A stretch of DNA of 64,000 nt. Origin: UBA6985 sp946536225. GTDB taxonomy: Bacteria; Bacillota_I; Bacilli_A; RF39; UBA660. Positions 48,241-63,300 of the stretch are shown here, piece after piece (position 1 is the first letter of the stretch; each line of letters starts with the position of its first letter). The position numbers were made by a program, and so were the translations under genes. A model generated the notes under the pieces. It did no database searches and was not told where the DNA came from. It was given only the letters and a program-made list of their open reading frames with translations. The stretch covers positions 124,001 to 188,000 of the forward strand of contig CAMNEE010000002.1 of assembly GCA_946536225.1 (NCBI GenBank). Reading direction: 5' to 3'.

Positions 48241-48278
48241 AAAGAGAAAGTAACTTTTAGTTACTTTCTTTTTCTTTC
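48241..48278 (+). terminator. Rho-independent terminator of the first giant gene
   Basis: A 10-bp perfect stem AGAAAGTAAC / GTTACTTTCT with loop TTTTA, followed by TTTTTCTTTC. It separates the two giant genes into independent transcripts. Confidence 0.85.
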
Positions 48279-48282
48279 TATA

Positions 48283-48311
48283 TAGACAATAAGACAAATA
48301 TATTTTATAAT
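48283..48311 (+). promoter_or_regulatory. Promoter of the second giant gene
   Basis: -35 TAGACA (48283-48288), 17 bp, -10 TATAAT (48306-48311), matching the element order and spacing of the first giant gene. The 11-bp inverted repeat of the first gene is not present here. Confidence 0.7.
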
Positions 48312-48342
48312 AGTTTATATAATAAGTTAGGGTTGTTTAAAG

Positions 48343-51300
48343 ATGAAAATATATAAGGGTCAAGTAAAATATTTTTTCATAATTTTAGGAATAATTGCAG
48401 CATTATTCCTTGTTTTTGTGTTTGAAAACCCTGTTTCTTCGTATGTTAGTAAAGTAGTCGGACTAAATTTATATGATGATGAAGTTGATACAGATTTACA
48501 ATCTATCTATTTTGAAGGCTATGAAGGTATTAATATTGCTAATCCATTATTATATACAAATTTAGATGATTATCCTGATACTGAGGATGATAATATATAT
48601 GATCCAAGTACAAGAACATATCAATACACTATGTATTTATTTGAAGATGATGAAGAATTTCAATTATTTACTACTAAAAAATCTGATGATCAAGTAGTAA
48701 ATATAACTTATTATCCAGCAAATCTTACAAATCCTTCCGAAACTTGTATATCTACAGGATGCCAAGCAACAGTTACTTCAACTATTGGTAGTCAAACTAC
48801 TACATATCAAATACTTATAATTGCTAATATGACACTTGAAGATGACAAAGTAATAGAAAACTTTGATGGAGCAGGTGCTCCAATTGAATGGGTTGTTCCA
48901 AGAAGTGGTACATATAAACTTGAAGCCTGGGGAGCTGCTGGAGGTGGTGGTATATCAAACTCTGGTAGTACAAACTATAATGGTGGACTTGGAGCTTATA
49001 CTTCTGGTGAAATAAACTTAGTAGGTGGTACAAAATTATATATTTATTTAGGTGCTGCTGGTGATAGAGGTAAACCAAGTTCTCCTTCGGGTAAATGGGC
49101 CGGAGGCTGGAACGGTGGAGGTTATGGTGTTAAAGGAACATCATATTCATCTGGTGCTGGTGGCGGAGCAACTGACTTTAGAACAATAAGAACTAATTCG
49201 AATTCTTCTAATTTAACTGAATCACTTGCGTCTCGTATTATGGTTGCAGCCGGAGGTGGTGGTGGAGCATATAGTGAAACTTCTTCTTCTTGGTCTACTC
49301 AAGGTGGTGGACTATTTGTTGAAGGTTTATCAAGTAGTAATTGTTATGCTAACCAATCTGGTGGTTTTGAATTTGGACGTGGATATACTCAAGAACAAGC
49401 AGATGCTAATCCACTTGCTAATGGTCTTGCTATCGGTGGAGCCGGAGGTGGCTGGTACGGTGGTAATGGATCAATTAATGAACTAGATAAAGGTGCTGGT
49501 TGCGGTGGTTCATCATATATCTCAGGACACTTAGGTTCTATTGGTGTTTATTCAGATGGTTCATCTAAAGCACCTGGATTACAAGTTGGTGAAACACTTT
49601 CTCAATCATATTCAAATACAGGATATGTATTTAAGAAAACTAAGATGGTTGATGGTTATGGACATGAATGGACAACTGAACCAGTTGATACTACTCAAGC
49701 ACCATTATATGGACAAGTAAGTCCATCAACTGGTTATGCATCAGTTGGTAATATGACATCAGGACATGCACGTGTTACTCAAGTAGCAAAATATGCAAAA
49801 CTTGATAATGTATTAAAAACTTTAACTGCATCAAGAGGTACATTTGATACACCTTTAACTGAAGGTGACTTTGATTATGTATTAACACTTGATACATTTG
49901 ATAATAATGTAACAATAACAGGAACTGTTAATGATACAACAACAACTGAAGTAAGTGAACCATATACTTTAAATATTGAGGTAGGAAAAACTGAAAATGT
50001 TGTAATCTTTGTTACTGATATTGCAAGTGGTCTTACTAATTCTTATACAATTACAGTTATTAGACCTGAGTTACCTGAAGGTGCACATAGTACATATATT
50101 AAAAAGATAGATAATCCTAATAATCCAACTATTTATATTGATAATGGATTATATACATACGATTTACCAATTAGATATGGAAAAGTATCTGTTGATTTAA
50201 CTGTTTATTTATATGATAATGATGCAACATATACAATAACTGGCGCAGACTTTTTAGAAAATGACACTGGTGTTATTACAATAAAAGTAACTGATCCACT
50301 TGCATCTCCAAGTGAAACAACTTACACATTTAATTACACAAGAGAAAATACTGCTGGAGATGTAGAAGATGAATATCATTTCTATTATTCAGGTGGCCCA
50401 CAAGAGTTTGAAATTCCAGTTTCAGGTGATTATAGACTTGAAGCATGGGGAGCACAAGGTGGAACAATGAATTGTGGCTGGAGCGGTATTGGTGGTAAAG
50501 GAGCATATACTTCAGGTGAGGTTAATATGGCTCAAGGTACTAAACTTTACATCTATGTAGGTGGTAAAGGAGCTAATTACTGCGACGGTGGAACTAAAGC
50601 AGGAGGCTGGAACGGTGGAGGTAAACAATTAAGTGGTGCTTCTGCTGGTGGTGGAGCCTCAGATATCCGTTTAGTTGGTGGCTCATGGGATAATGGTACT
50701 TCACTAAACTCACGTATTATGGTTGCTGGAGCCGGTGGAGGTTCTAATGATTCTACAAACGGTGGATATGGTGGAACACTAATTGGTGGTACAGCATCAG
50801 GTGGTTCTGACACTAATGGATCAGGTGGTACTCAAACATCTGGTGGTGTAGGTCTTATAAGTTCCGGTGGATCATTTGGTTTATTCGGAAAAGGTGGTAA
50901 TTCATACGAGTCTTATTCACAAGATGGTGGAGCCGGTGGTAGTGGTTACTATGGTGGAGCTAAAGGTGCTGGTTATAATGTTGCTGGTGGCGGTGGCTCA
51001 TCTTATATATCAGGTTATCAAGGATGTGTTGCTGTAATATCACAAAACTCAAGTCAACCAAGAAGAGATAAAGATGATATCAAATGTACATCTGATTCTG
51101 CATCGGAAGATGTTGTATGTTCATATCACTATTCAAATTATATATTTAAAGACGCTAAGATGATTGCTGGTAATTCTACACAACCAACATACGATGGTGA
51201 ATCTACTCAAAATGGTAATGAAGGAACAGGACACGTTAAAATCACTCCTTTATCAACAAAGAGTGAAAATAACTTCCTATCAGATTTAACATTTGATGGA

Positions 51301-54300
51301 GATGGAACTCGTGATCCTGTTCAATTTACACCAAACGTATATAATTACGAAATTACTGTTGGAATGTATACTCAAGCAATTAATCTTGAAGGTATACCAT
51401 ACGATAGTAAAGCAATTGTTACAGGAGATGGTAAGAAACTTCTAGAAGTAGGTACTAATGACTATGATATTGTTGTTACTGCTGAAAATGGATCAACAAG
51501 AGTTTACCATGTAACAGTTATAAGAGAAGATCTTAAAGGACAACATTCAAATGCAATTAATAATATCTATATTGAAGATTATGGATACTTATATATTGAA
51601 AAGAATGTATATAATTATAACTTTAGATTAAACTACAATAAATATGATGCTGTAATGACAATTAAATGTTATGACCCAGATGCTAAATATACAGTAGAAG
51701 GTGCTGATTTAATTGTTGCTAACAGTGGAACTATAACAATTAATGTATATCATGAAGATGGTAGTCCTGCACCATTAACATATAAGTTAAATTACACAAG
51801 ACAAATACCAATATATGATATAGAAAGTCCATATGTATATGGATGTACTAAAGGACAAGAACAATTTATTGCACCACTTGATGGTCTTTATACACTTGAA
51901 GCATGGGGAGCACAAGGTGGTGGATATGTTTCTGAATATACTTCAGCTTCACATGGTGGAAGAGGTGGATATTCAAGAGGAACAATTTATCTTGCTCAAA
52001 ATGAAAAAATATTTATAAGAGTTGGTTGTGCTGGTTCATATGCCAGTGGTCTTAACCAAGGTGCCGGCTGGAACGGAGGAGGTTCTGGTGGAGCTGGTGG
52101 CTACGGTGGCGGCGGTGCTACTGACTTTAGATATAAAGGAGACGTTTTATCTAGAAGAATTATGGTTGCCGGAGGCGGCGGAGGAGCTGACAATGGTGGC
52201 GGTTCTTATCATGGCGGAGACGACGGATCTGGTGGTGTAGGTGGAGGCCTTGAAGGTGAAAATGCTTACATCAATGGTTCACAACAACCAGGTACAGGTG
52301 GAACACAAACAAGTGGTTTCCAACTTGGTGTTGGTCAATCTGTTACTACTAACACTGACACCGGTGGAGCTGGTGGCGGCTACTGGGGTGGTAAAGTAAC
52401 AAATAACAACAACGGCGGTGGTGGCGGTGGTTCAGGTTATATTGATACTGAACTATTTGAAGATGGCGTCACTTATCCAGGAAGTACATCATTCCCTGGT
52501 GTAACAGATGGTTCATATGAACAAGGTCATCCTGGTGATGGTGCTGCTAAAATTACCGTAATGAGTTATTTAAGTGAAAATAATTATCTTGAATCAATTA
52601 CTAGTGATATTGGTTCTTGGGATAAAACTTTTGATCCTGCAATTAAAGAGTATACAGTTACAATTGATACTTATGAAAACTACATTACATTTATTGCTAA
52701 TGCATATGATGCATATGCAGAAGTAATTGGTGCTAAAAAGTATGAAATGGATATTGGAGAAAATACTGTTAATATAAGTGTTACTGCTCAAAACGGAAGT
52801 GTTAGAACATATGTTATAACAGTTATTAGAACTCCTATTTCATCGGGTGCTGTTACTGCTGAATTACAAAAGATTAAATTTGAAGGATTACCTGATATAT
52901 TATGTGAAAAGGATGTATATGAGTATGAAATATTAATACCTGAAACTTGGTATTACTTATCAGTTACTCCTGTTGCATATGACATTAGATCGTCTCAAAG
53001 ATTAAAGGGATTCTCATATATTCCTGAGAGTCAAACTGCAACAATCACATCACGTGTTGTAGGTGGTGCAACACTTACTTATACAATAAAGATAAAAAAA
53101 GGTAATACTGAAACCATATTTAAATATGATTACTACTATACTGGTTCATATCAAACATTCACTGCTCCTATAAAAGGATACTATACTTTCCAAGTATGGG
53201 GAGCACAAGGTGGAGACCGTGGTAGTGGCCGTGCTGGCCGTGGCGGTTATGCAACTGGTAGATTACTAATGGATAAGAATCAAACAGTTTATATTTACGT
53301 TGGTGGTTCTGGAAACACAGGAGGCACTGCTGGTGGCTGGAACGGTGGAGGAAGCCGTGAAGGATATCCTGGTGGTGGAGGAGCATCTGATGTAAGAACA
53401 GAAATTGACGATTTATATACTAGATTTATTGTAGCTGGTGGTGGAGGTTCTGTAGGTCACTACTGGTCATATGGTGGATACGGAGGTGGTCTATCCGGAA
53501 CATATCCAACTTGGGGATATGGCTGGGGTGGTGCTCCTGGAACACAAACAGCTGGTGGAGCTGGATCTCACTCTGCAAATGCTGGAACATTTGGCCAAGG
53601 TGGAACTGGTTATTATAAATATAATGGTTATGCTGGTGCCGGAGGCGGTGGCTGGTATGGCGGTGGTGGTTCACACCCAGATGGTTCAGCTGATGACGAC
53701 CGTGGAGGCGGTGGTGGTTCAGGATTTGTTCTTACCGCTGACTCAAGAGGGAATGCTCCACTTGGTTATAAATTAGGTGAAGAATTTTATTTAAAAGATA
53801 CAGAATTAATTGCTGGAAATGAAGAAATGCCAAACCCAGATAGTAATGGTAAGATGACAGGTAGAACTGGTAATGGTTTTGTAAGAGTTAAATTAACAGT
53901 GTTAAGTGATAACAATTTCTTATCTAAATTAACTGTTAAACATGGTGATGAAACACTTTCATATTCACCAAACTTTAATTTACAAGTTCAAGATTACACG
54001 GTTAATCTTGAAACTGATCAAACAACAGCAACTATTGAACCAAGACCTGATGATTCAACTGCTACTATAACAGGATATGGAACATTTGATATTCCTCCTG
54101 GAGAAACTACGAAAGTATTAACTGTTACCAGTGAATCTGGTAAAGATAGAGAATATAAAGTTAAATTCAACAGAGAAGCATCTACTTCATCTGAACCAAT
54201 AGATATTAGAATTGTTGGTTTAGCTGATAACTATTGTGGTAAAGATCCACTTTATTGTAAGTTATCACCAAAAGCTACATTTGATCCAAATGTACATGAC

Positions 54301-57300
54301 TATACAATGACAATTCCATTCCAAATCTCTCAATTAGATTTCCAAGTTGATAAGACAAATGCAAATCAAGTTGTAGGTGGTGCAGGAAAGGTAACAATGA
54401 ATGATGTTACTACAAATGTTTCAATTGTTATTCAATCAGAAGCATGTGCTATTGCTGGTGATACAACAACTGAAGGATGTGTATCTGTTTATAATTATTC
54501 GATTACAAGAGATATGGCAGGAGATGCTGATCTTAAGAATTTAAGAATAGTTAATCCTTCAAATACATCACTTCTATTCGATAGAGATGTAATTGAATAT
54601 ACAATATCAGTTCCATATGAATATACTTCTTTAGGTTTAGAATATGAAACTGATTATAAAGATGCTACTGCTGTAGTAACTGGAAATGAAAACTTTGAAC
54701 TTGGCTGGAACAGAGTAGTTATTGAAGTAACAGCCATGGATAATACAAAGAAACGATATGGTTTAAACGTATATCGTGAAAAAGATGATAGTACTTTATT
54801 AAGTGATATCATGGTTACAAGTGGTGAAGGAGAAAATCTTGTAAGATATAATCCAACTATAACATTTGATAGACTTAATACAGGCTATTATGATTATATA
54901 ATTCCTAATAATATTACAGAACTTGATATTACAGGTATTAAAGAATCTGCAAATGCTACTATTAAATATTTAGCAATAAATGGTAGTCCAGCTCCAGTGG
55001 ACCCAACAACTGGTCATATATCTGATATTCCAGTTGGATATTCATATGCTGGTATAGAAGTAACAGCTATGGATGGTTCTAAAGATACTTATAAACTAAA
55101 ATTTATAAGAGAAAGAAATGGAGACTCAACACTAGGACAATTAATTGTTAAGGCTGGAAGTACTCAATTAGATTTAAAACATGGAGAATATGTTGGATTT
55201 GATCCAACAGTTCTAGAGTATGAAGTCATGGCTCCAATGGGTACAGAATATTTAGATATAACTGCACCAGCTAATGTAAATACTTCTAATGTAAGTATTC
55301 ATAATCCAAGACTTCAACCAGGTAAGTATACAAAAATATACATAGTTGTTACTGCACAAAATGGTTCAAGAACAACTTATGTTGTTAATGCCTTTAGACC
55401 TGCCTCATCAATTAATACTTTATCTAGTTTACATTTGTTTAGATACAATGATTCTACTGAAGAATATGATACAGATGTAACATATTCTCCAACATTTGAT
55501 GGTACTGTTAATGAATATGAAGCATCAGTACCAAATGAAGTAAAAGATATTAAAATTGTAGGTTCTATTGCTGATGAATATGCAACAATTCAAAATAATC
55601 GTGGTATATATGCATTAGCTGTAGGTGTTAATAAAATTAATTTTAAGGTAATAAGCGAAGCTGGTGCTGAAAATATCTATGTAATAACAATTACAAGAGC
55701 ACCAAGTAGTAATGCTTATTTATCATCAGTAACTATTAATGATGGTGGTGGAAGAGTAATTGTTACGCCAGATCATGATGTCCTTACATATAATATTAAT
55801 GTAAGTGCTGATGTTGAAAATTTAGAATTTATGGAAGTAATTCCTGAAAGCGATGAAACAACTTGGGAATTAATTCAAGAACAAAATCCATTAGATGCTT
55901 TCGAAACTAAGATATTTAAGATTAGAACTTTAGCAGGGGATAATATTACTTCTAAAGTTTATACATTTAATGTTATTAGAGATAAATCTAATCAAACAAA
56001 TCTTGAATGGTTACTTCTTCATGAAGGTTCTCTAAGTCCAGCATTTGATCCATATGTACTAACGTATGAAACATGGATACCATATGATGCTACATCTGGT
56101 ATTCTAGATGTTGTAAAAGAGGACTCAAGAGCAACTTATGCTGTTAATACAAATGTACTTAATAACTTTGTAGTAGGTGATAATACACTTACTGTAACAG
56201 TAACAGCTGAAGATGGAGAAAGCCAAAAGGTTTATACAATTATTGTTCATAGACAGGAAAAAGAAGCATCAAACAACAAGTTATTTAGACTTGCTGTTGA
56301 TCAAGGATCCCTAACTCCTGCATTTGATAAAGATGTCCCTTACTATGAAGTGACATTGCCTTATGAAACATCAAGCATCACTGTATCTGCTGACCCTATA
56401 GATACAAGTGATGCTGTTGTTCAAGGTACAGGTAAGTATTCACTTAATGTTGGAAGAAACTTAATAGTTGTAAAAGTATTTAGTAGTGATGAAAAAGTAA
56501 GAGATTATCAAATACTTGTAACTAGAAAACAATCTACTGAAGCAAGACTTAAAGCTTTAGTTCTTGATGGTGTACTTCTAGATAAAGCATTTGATCCAGA
56601 TACTTATTATTATGAAGTTACTACTCAAGAAAGCTACTTAAGATTTAAAGAAATAACTCCTATGCATCCAGATGCTACTTATAAAATTAATAACAATGTC
56701 TTTTATACTCCATCAGGAACATATGATGTTGAAATTGTAGTAACTGCTCCTGATAAGATACATACAAAGACATACACAATAAGAGTTAATAAAGTTCCAT
56801 CTATGAACGCATATCTTTCATACTTAAGTGTTGAAGGATATAATTTGATTCCTCAATTTAGTAATAGTGCTTCAGTATATGAGGTTTATGTTCCTGAAGG
56901 AGTATTGTCCGTTAATGTTATTGCTACAGCAGAGAGTTTAGAAGCAATAATTGAAGGAACAGGTGTAATAATGCTTGAGTCTGGAACTACTATTATTCCT
57001 ATTACAGTTACAAGTGGTGCTGGTAACCAGTTTACTTACACAATTATTGTTAGAAGAGAGGTTTCTAATAATGCGCTTCTTGAAATGCTAAGAGTAAACA
57101 ATGGTATTATGACACAAACTGCAAATCCAAGTGCAAATCCGGTATTTGATCCAGCTGTATTTGAATATAATGTATCAATACCAAATGAAGAAAATGAGTT
57201 AGATCTCTTCTATAAAGCACAAGTTGATACATCAACAGTTGATGTATCTGATAAAACACTTGAAAATGTAACAACAAAAGATGTTGTTATTAAAGTAACT

Positions 57301-60300
57301 GCAGAAAATGGAGAAATGAGAACTTACGTTTTACATGTTACTAAGCAGCCAATAGTAAGTGCTTTATTATCAGAACTTGTATTCCAAGATTATTTATTGG
57401 ATCCATTATTTGATCCAAATGTATTTGATTATTATTTATATCAAAATAATGAGGATACATCTGTAATTATAAAGAGAATTACAACTCTAGATCCATATGC
57501 AACCATATCATATGATGCAGATAAACTAACAGGAATGACAATAGATAATAAAGTTTATGATATTCCTATTACAGTTACTGCAAGTGATAATTCAGAAGTA
57601 AAAGTATATACTATTCATGTTTTACATCAAGAATACGTTGATAATTTCTTAACATTCATTAATTATTGTACAGAATTCTACAATGATGGTTCATGTAGAG
57701 ATTATAAGAATTTAACTCCAGCATTTGATAGTACGACCATGTCTTATACAATTTCATTACCAAATGAAATAGATGGAATTAAATTAAATGTTGAACATAA
57801 ATTTGATATTAGTATTGAATTAGTAGCTGCAACTGGTGGTGCACATTATATGACTACTGGTTATGCTAACTTTAAATTTGATACTGGTACAAATACAATT
57901 GGTGTTATAGCTGAAAAGAATGGTATAAAGAGAACATATGTAATAGATGTTACTCGTGCAAAGAATTCAGATAATACAATTCACGAATTACATTTAAAAT
58001 ATGAAGGTAAAGATTATGCATCGAATTTAGTGCCTGAATTTGATCCAGAAACTAATAATTACACATTACATGTTGATGTTGGTACATCTTATCTAGATAT
58101 AAGTGCTAAGATAGCTAATACATCAACAATCATGGGTGATGGCAAAAATGGTATTTCACTTGGTACAACAACTCTAACTTTATCTGTAACAAGTGAAGAA
58201 GGTACACTTAGAACATATACAATTATTGTAACAAGAGATGCGTCTAGTGATTGTACACTTACAGACCTTATTCCAAGTTCTGGTAAGCTTGAACCGGAAT
58301 TCTCAATGGAACAAGATACATATAGTTTAATTATTAATAGTGGTGTTGCTACACTTTCATTTGATGCAACAACTGCTGATGGAACTGCTAATATATTAGG
58401 ACTTGATCCTCAAATAGTTCCTGATGGAGATTCAGTAAGAACAATTACTGTTGTTGCAGAAGATACTACTACTAAAGTTTATACAATAAATATTCATAAG
58501 TATTCAGCAAATAATGCATTCTTGAAGTCCCTTCAAATAGGTGACTTACCATTAGATCCTGAATTTGATAAGACAATAACTGAGTATACAGTTATGGTTC
58601 CAAATAGTATGAAGGTTGTTAGACAAAGTGACGTATCTGCTGTACCTGAAGATGGTTCAGCAACAGTTACAAAAACATATTCAGTTAATACATCAACTAC
58701 TGATTACACTGATTATGCAATACTTGTAACTGCAAGTGATAACTATACTACAAAGACATATCACTTAAAGATAAAACGTGTTCTAGGTAGTGCTACAACT
58801 TTAGATAGCTTATCTACTAACACTGGTTACTTAAAACCAACACCATTTGTTCCAACTAAATATGAATATACTTATATGATACCTACAACTCAAACTAGTG
58901 TATCAATTGATGACTTTAAGTATGTTCCAACAGATGATAGAGCAACAGTAACATATGATGAGCCAATTGATCTAACTGATGAAAATATAGATTTAACTGA
59001 CTCAGATAATCCAGTTAAATTTATAATCAGAGTTACTGCTGAAGATTTATCTGGTTATAGTGAATATGTAATTACACTTAAATGGGATTTCAATTCAGTA
59101 AATACACTTAAGAGTTTATATGTAGAAAATGGTTATATGGTTCAAACATTTAAACCTGGTCTATATAAATATGATATCTATGAATACTATGATCAAGTAA
59201 GTGATGTTGTTCACGCTGAAACAATGAGTGAAAAAGCAACAATCACTAGTGGTCTTGGTGCTGTAGATTTAACACAAGCAAGTGAGTTCTATCACTATGT
59301 AAATGTTGAAGCAGAAGATGGACAAGTATTACAATATACTCTTCATTTCATAGTATCATTCCATACTGATACAAATCTTCTTAACTTTGCACTTGAAGGA
59401 ACTACTGCTGTTGATTTAGATGAAACAGAAGGATTCTTAGTTCCAACATTTGATGGTGACATAGTTGAATATGAAGTACATGTTCCATATGACTATCCAC
59501 TACTTGATTGGACATATCAATTAATGAATCAAGAACAAACAGCTGAGTTCTTAATAGATGGAAACCCAGTTAAAGATAGAGAATATAGACTTCCAATTGG
59601 ACAAACAGATTTAATTATTAATGTGTATGATGGATTGAAGAAGTTAACTCAAACTTATACAATTCACATAATTAAAAATGAATCTGATAATGCATTACTA
59701 AAGAGTTTAGTAGTTGCCCATATGGATAATCATAAGAATCTATATTCATTAAATCCATCATTTAGTCCAGAAGTATATGAATATACAGTTGAAGTTGGTC
59801 GCGGTGAAAAAGACGTACCAATGGAAGTATATATAAGTGCTGCAACTGCAGAACCAAATGCTTATACAAGAATAACTGGATATAATATGATCTGGGAAGG
59901 TGAGAATGACGCGAAAGTAATTGTTACCGCACAAGATGGTACAATTAAGACTTATGTTATTCACATTATAAGAGAACCTGAGTTTAACTCATGGTTAAAA
60001 GATTTAACAATTTCTGCTGAAGGTGTTTTCCAACAATTAACACCAAACTTCAGAAAAACAGTTAAAAACTATACATTAAAATTACCTGGTAATATCGATA
60101 AAGTAACTGTTGATGCAAATCCAGATGTATCAACTACAATCGTAAGAGGAACAGGTACATATGATATAGGTTTAGGTATGACTGTTATTTCACTTACAAG
60201 TACAGCTATCAATGGTGACTCAACGGTATATCAAATTGGTATTATTCAAGATGCATCTAATGATGTTGACTTGAGGTCACTTGTTGTAGAAGGATATCCT

Positions 60301-63300
60301 TCAATAAGCCCAGCATTTGATAGATCAATTATTCACTACACATTAGATGTAGATGCTGATTGTACAAGTCTAAATGTAACAGCAATACCTAATGATCCAA
60401 AAGCAAGCGTATATGTATTAGGTAATAATAATTTTATGACTGGTACTAACACAGTAAGTATACAAGTATTAAGTCAAAGTAAGGTATACTCTAAGACATA
60501 TCAAATTGAAGTTCATAAACCTCTTAGTAGGAATGCAGCTCTTACAGATGTAAAAGTATATGATTATTTTGAAAATATTGAAGAAGATCATGCTGCTACA
60601 GTTAAGACATATCATGATTTAACTCCAGCATTTGATTCTAAGACATATGATTATGATGTAAGAGTACCATATAATGTTGAAACAATATTCTTTGAATATA
60701 CAAAGGCAAATCCAATGTCTCGTATAAGAGGTGCTGGTTCACATGCCCTTAACTATGGTGCAAATGAAATTACTATTACAGTAATTGCCGAAGATGGTGA
60801 AACAACAGAAGATTATAATTTCACAATCTATAGAGAATATAATTTATTCTTGGAAAAGATTGAACTTAATAATGGAATAGGAGTAATTCCTGCATTTGCA
60901 AAGACAACATACGAGTATGAAATAACTGTTCCTAATAGTGTAAGAAATGTATATGTAAGAGGTACTCCTGAAGATCCTGAACATGTTATCGTATCTGGTA
61001 ATAGTACATATCCTTCAGTAAGTACATATTTATCTACTACAACACCAACAGTTGCAACACTTACATTGACAGCTGATGATGGTAGAACATCAACTTATAC
61101 AGTTAGAATTATTAGAGAAAAGAATAATAATCCTAATGCTGAGATGATTTCATTATCAGAAGGTTCACTAGATCCTGAGTTTAATAAAGATACAACATCT
61201 TATGTAACACATGTTCATCCATCAGCACTTAATAGTCATGTAACATTTACTGTTACACCTGAAGTTGATACAACAAATTACCAAATAATTGGTAATACAA
61301 ACCTTCAAGGTGGAACAACTGGTAATAATGTTATTGTTAGAATGACTGCTGAAGATGGTACAACAACAAAGGATTACAATATTAAAGTTATTGTAGAAGA
61401 TGAAGAATACTTCTCTAATAGATTAACTGGTTTAAAACTTGTTTATCCAGAAGATGAAAATTATAACATTCAACTTATACCTGTATTTGATTCTTCAAAG
61501 AATACTTATAGTGCTTCAGTTGCTAACTCTGTTGACCATGTAAGAGTAGATGCAACAGGAGATACTAATACAGTTATCTCAGGAGATGTAGGACTACAAA
61601 ATATTACATATGGTAGAAATGTATTAACTATTAAAGTTACTAATAGTGCAGATACATCTATTCCTGAAAACATTTATACAATAGTAGTTTATAGACTTGA
61701 TGATAATGCAAACTTGGCACAATTAATTATTAAAGACCATCCAATAATATTTGCTCAAAATGTTGAAGAATATAATATAGATGTTGCCGACGATGTTGAA
61801 TCTCTTGATATAACTGCTGTTCCAGTTGACCCTAATTCAACAGTAGATATAATCGGAAATGAAAACTTCGGTATTGGTTTAAATGACATTACAATTACAG
61901 TAACCTCACCAGCCGGCAACACAAGAACTTATACAGTTCATACTAGAAGAGCATCAAGTAATAATCCATATCTTGCTTCTCTTGAAGTAGTAGGATATGA
62001 ATATCAACCAACATTTGATGCATATTCAGACTCAGTTTATAGATTAACTGTTAAGTCAGATGTTGAGTCAGTCATGATAAAAGGTACACCTGAAAAACTT
62101 GGTACTACTTGTACAAACTTAGGTGCAACAAATCTAGACTTTGGTACAAATGATGTAAGTATTCTTTGTACAGCAGCTGATGGAACAACAACACATGAAT
62201 ATAAATTAAGTATTGTAAGAGAAGCAAGTGCTGAAAATAGACTTGATACACTAGTAACTTCTCCTCAAAACATAAGGGAAGAATTTAATCCAAATATTAC
62301 AGACTATACTGTAAAACTTGGGGTTAATGATGGTCAAAATATAAGAATCAATGCAACTGCTAAAGATGTTGATTCTACAATCACTGGTCTTGGTGAGTAT
62401 TACTTAAATGAACAATTTACAACTATACCTATAACCGTTACAGCACCTGATGGTTCTAAGATGGTTTATAATATTACAGTTGAAATCTATATTGATACTT
62501 CACCAACGTTAGCAGACCTTTGGGTAGAAGAAGGTCAAATAACTCCAGCCTTTAATCCAAATACTCAAGTTTATTCACTTCACGTTCCATATGAAGTAAC
62601 AGAAGCAACTGTTAAGTATAAGACTTCGAATGATACTTCTATTGCACACGTTGAAGGAAATACTAATCTTGAAGTTAAAACAAACGAAGTAACAGTTACA
62701 GTTGTAAATGGAAATGAAACATATGAATATACAATCTATGTAATTCGTGACCCATATGCATCTAATAAGTTAAAGAAGTTAACTGTTAAGGATAAAGAAA
62801 CTGGTACAAATTATCCATTAACTCCAGCATTTACAGGAGATAGACTATATTACACAGTTACTGTTCCAAATAATGTTACTAAAGTAACAGTATCAGCAAC
62901 ACCAGAAGATACAACTTCTGTAATGCAAGGTAATAAGGTTTATAACTTAAATGTTGGTGCAAATGTTGCTTATGTACTTGTTACATCAGCAAGTAATTAT
63001 ACAAGATCTTATACAGTTGTTATTACTAGACAAAGTGAAGAACAAACAAGTAACTTAAGTTATTTAACTTCACTTACTGAAGACTGTGAAGATGCTGACT
63101 ATACTCCAGCATTTGATTCAACAGTTACAAGTTATGATATAGTAGTTCCAAGCGATACTGATACTATTACCATAAATGGTACAGCTGCTCCTGGTTCTAC
63201 TGTTAAAGGATTTGGTAAATCTATTCTTAAATATGGTATGAACCAAAGATCAATAACAGTAACAGGAAGCGATAATAGTAAAACAGTATACTATGTTCAT

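Noticed and set aside
8251..48240. Fusion of several genes by missed stops or TGA recoding
   Set aside because: No in-frame stop is present, the Trp codons I read are TGG, and domain order is regular from signal peptide to dockerin, so a single gene fits best.
48200..48240. LPxTG sorting signal or C-terminal TM anchor on the first giant protein
   Set aside because: None is visible; the protein ends directly after the second dockerin helix.
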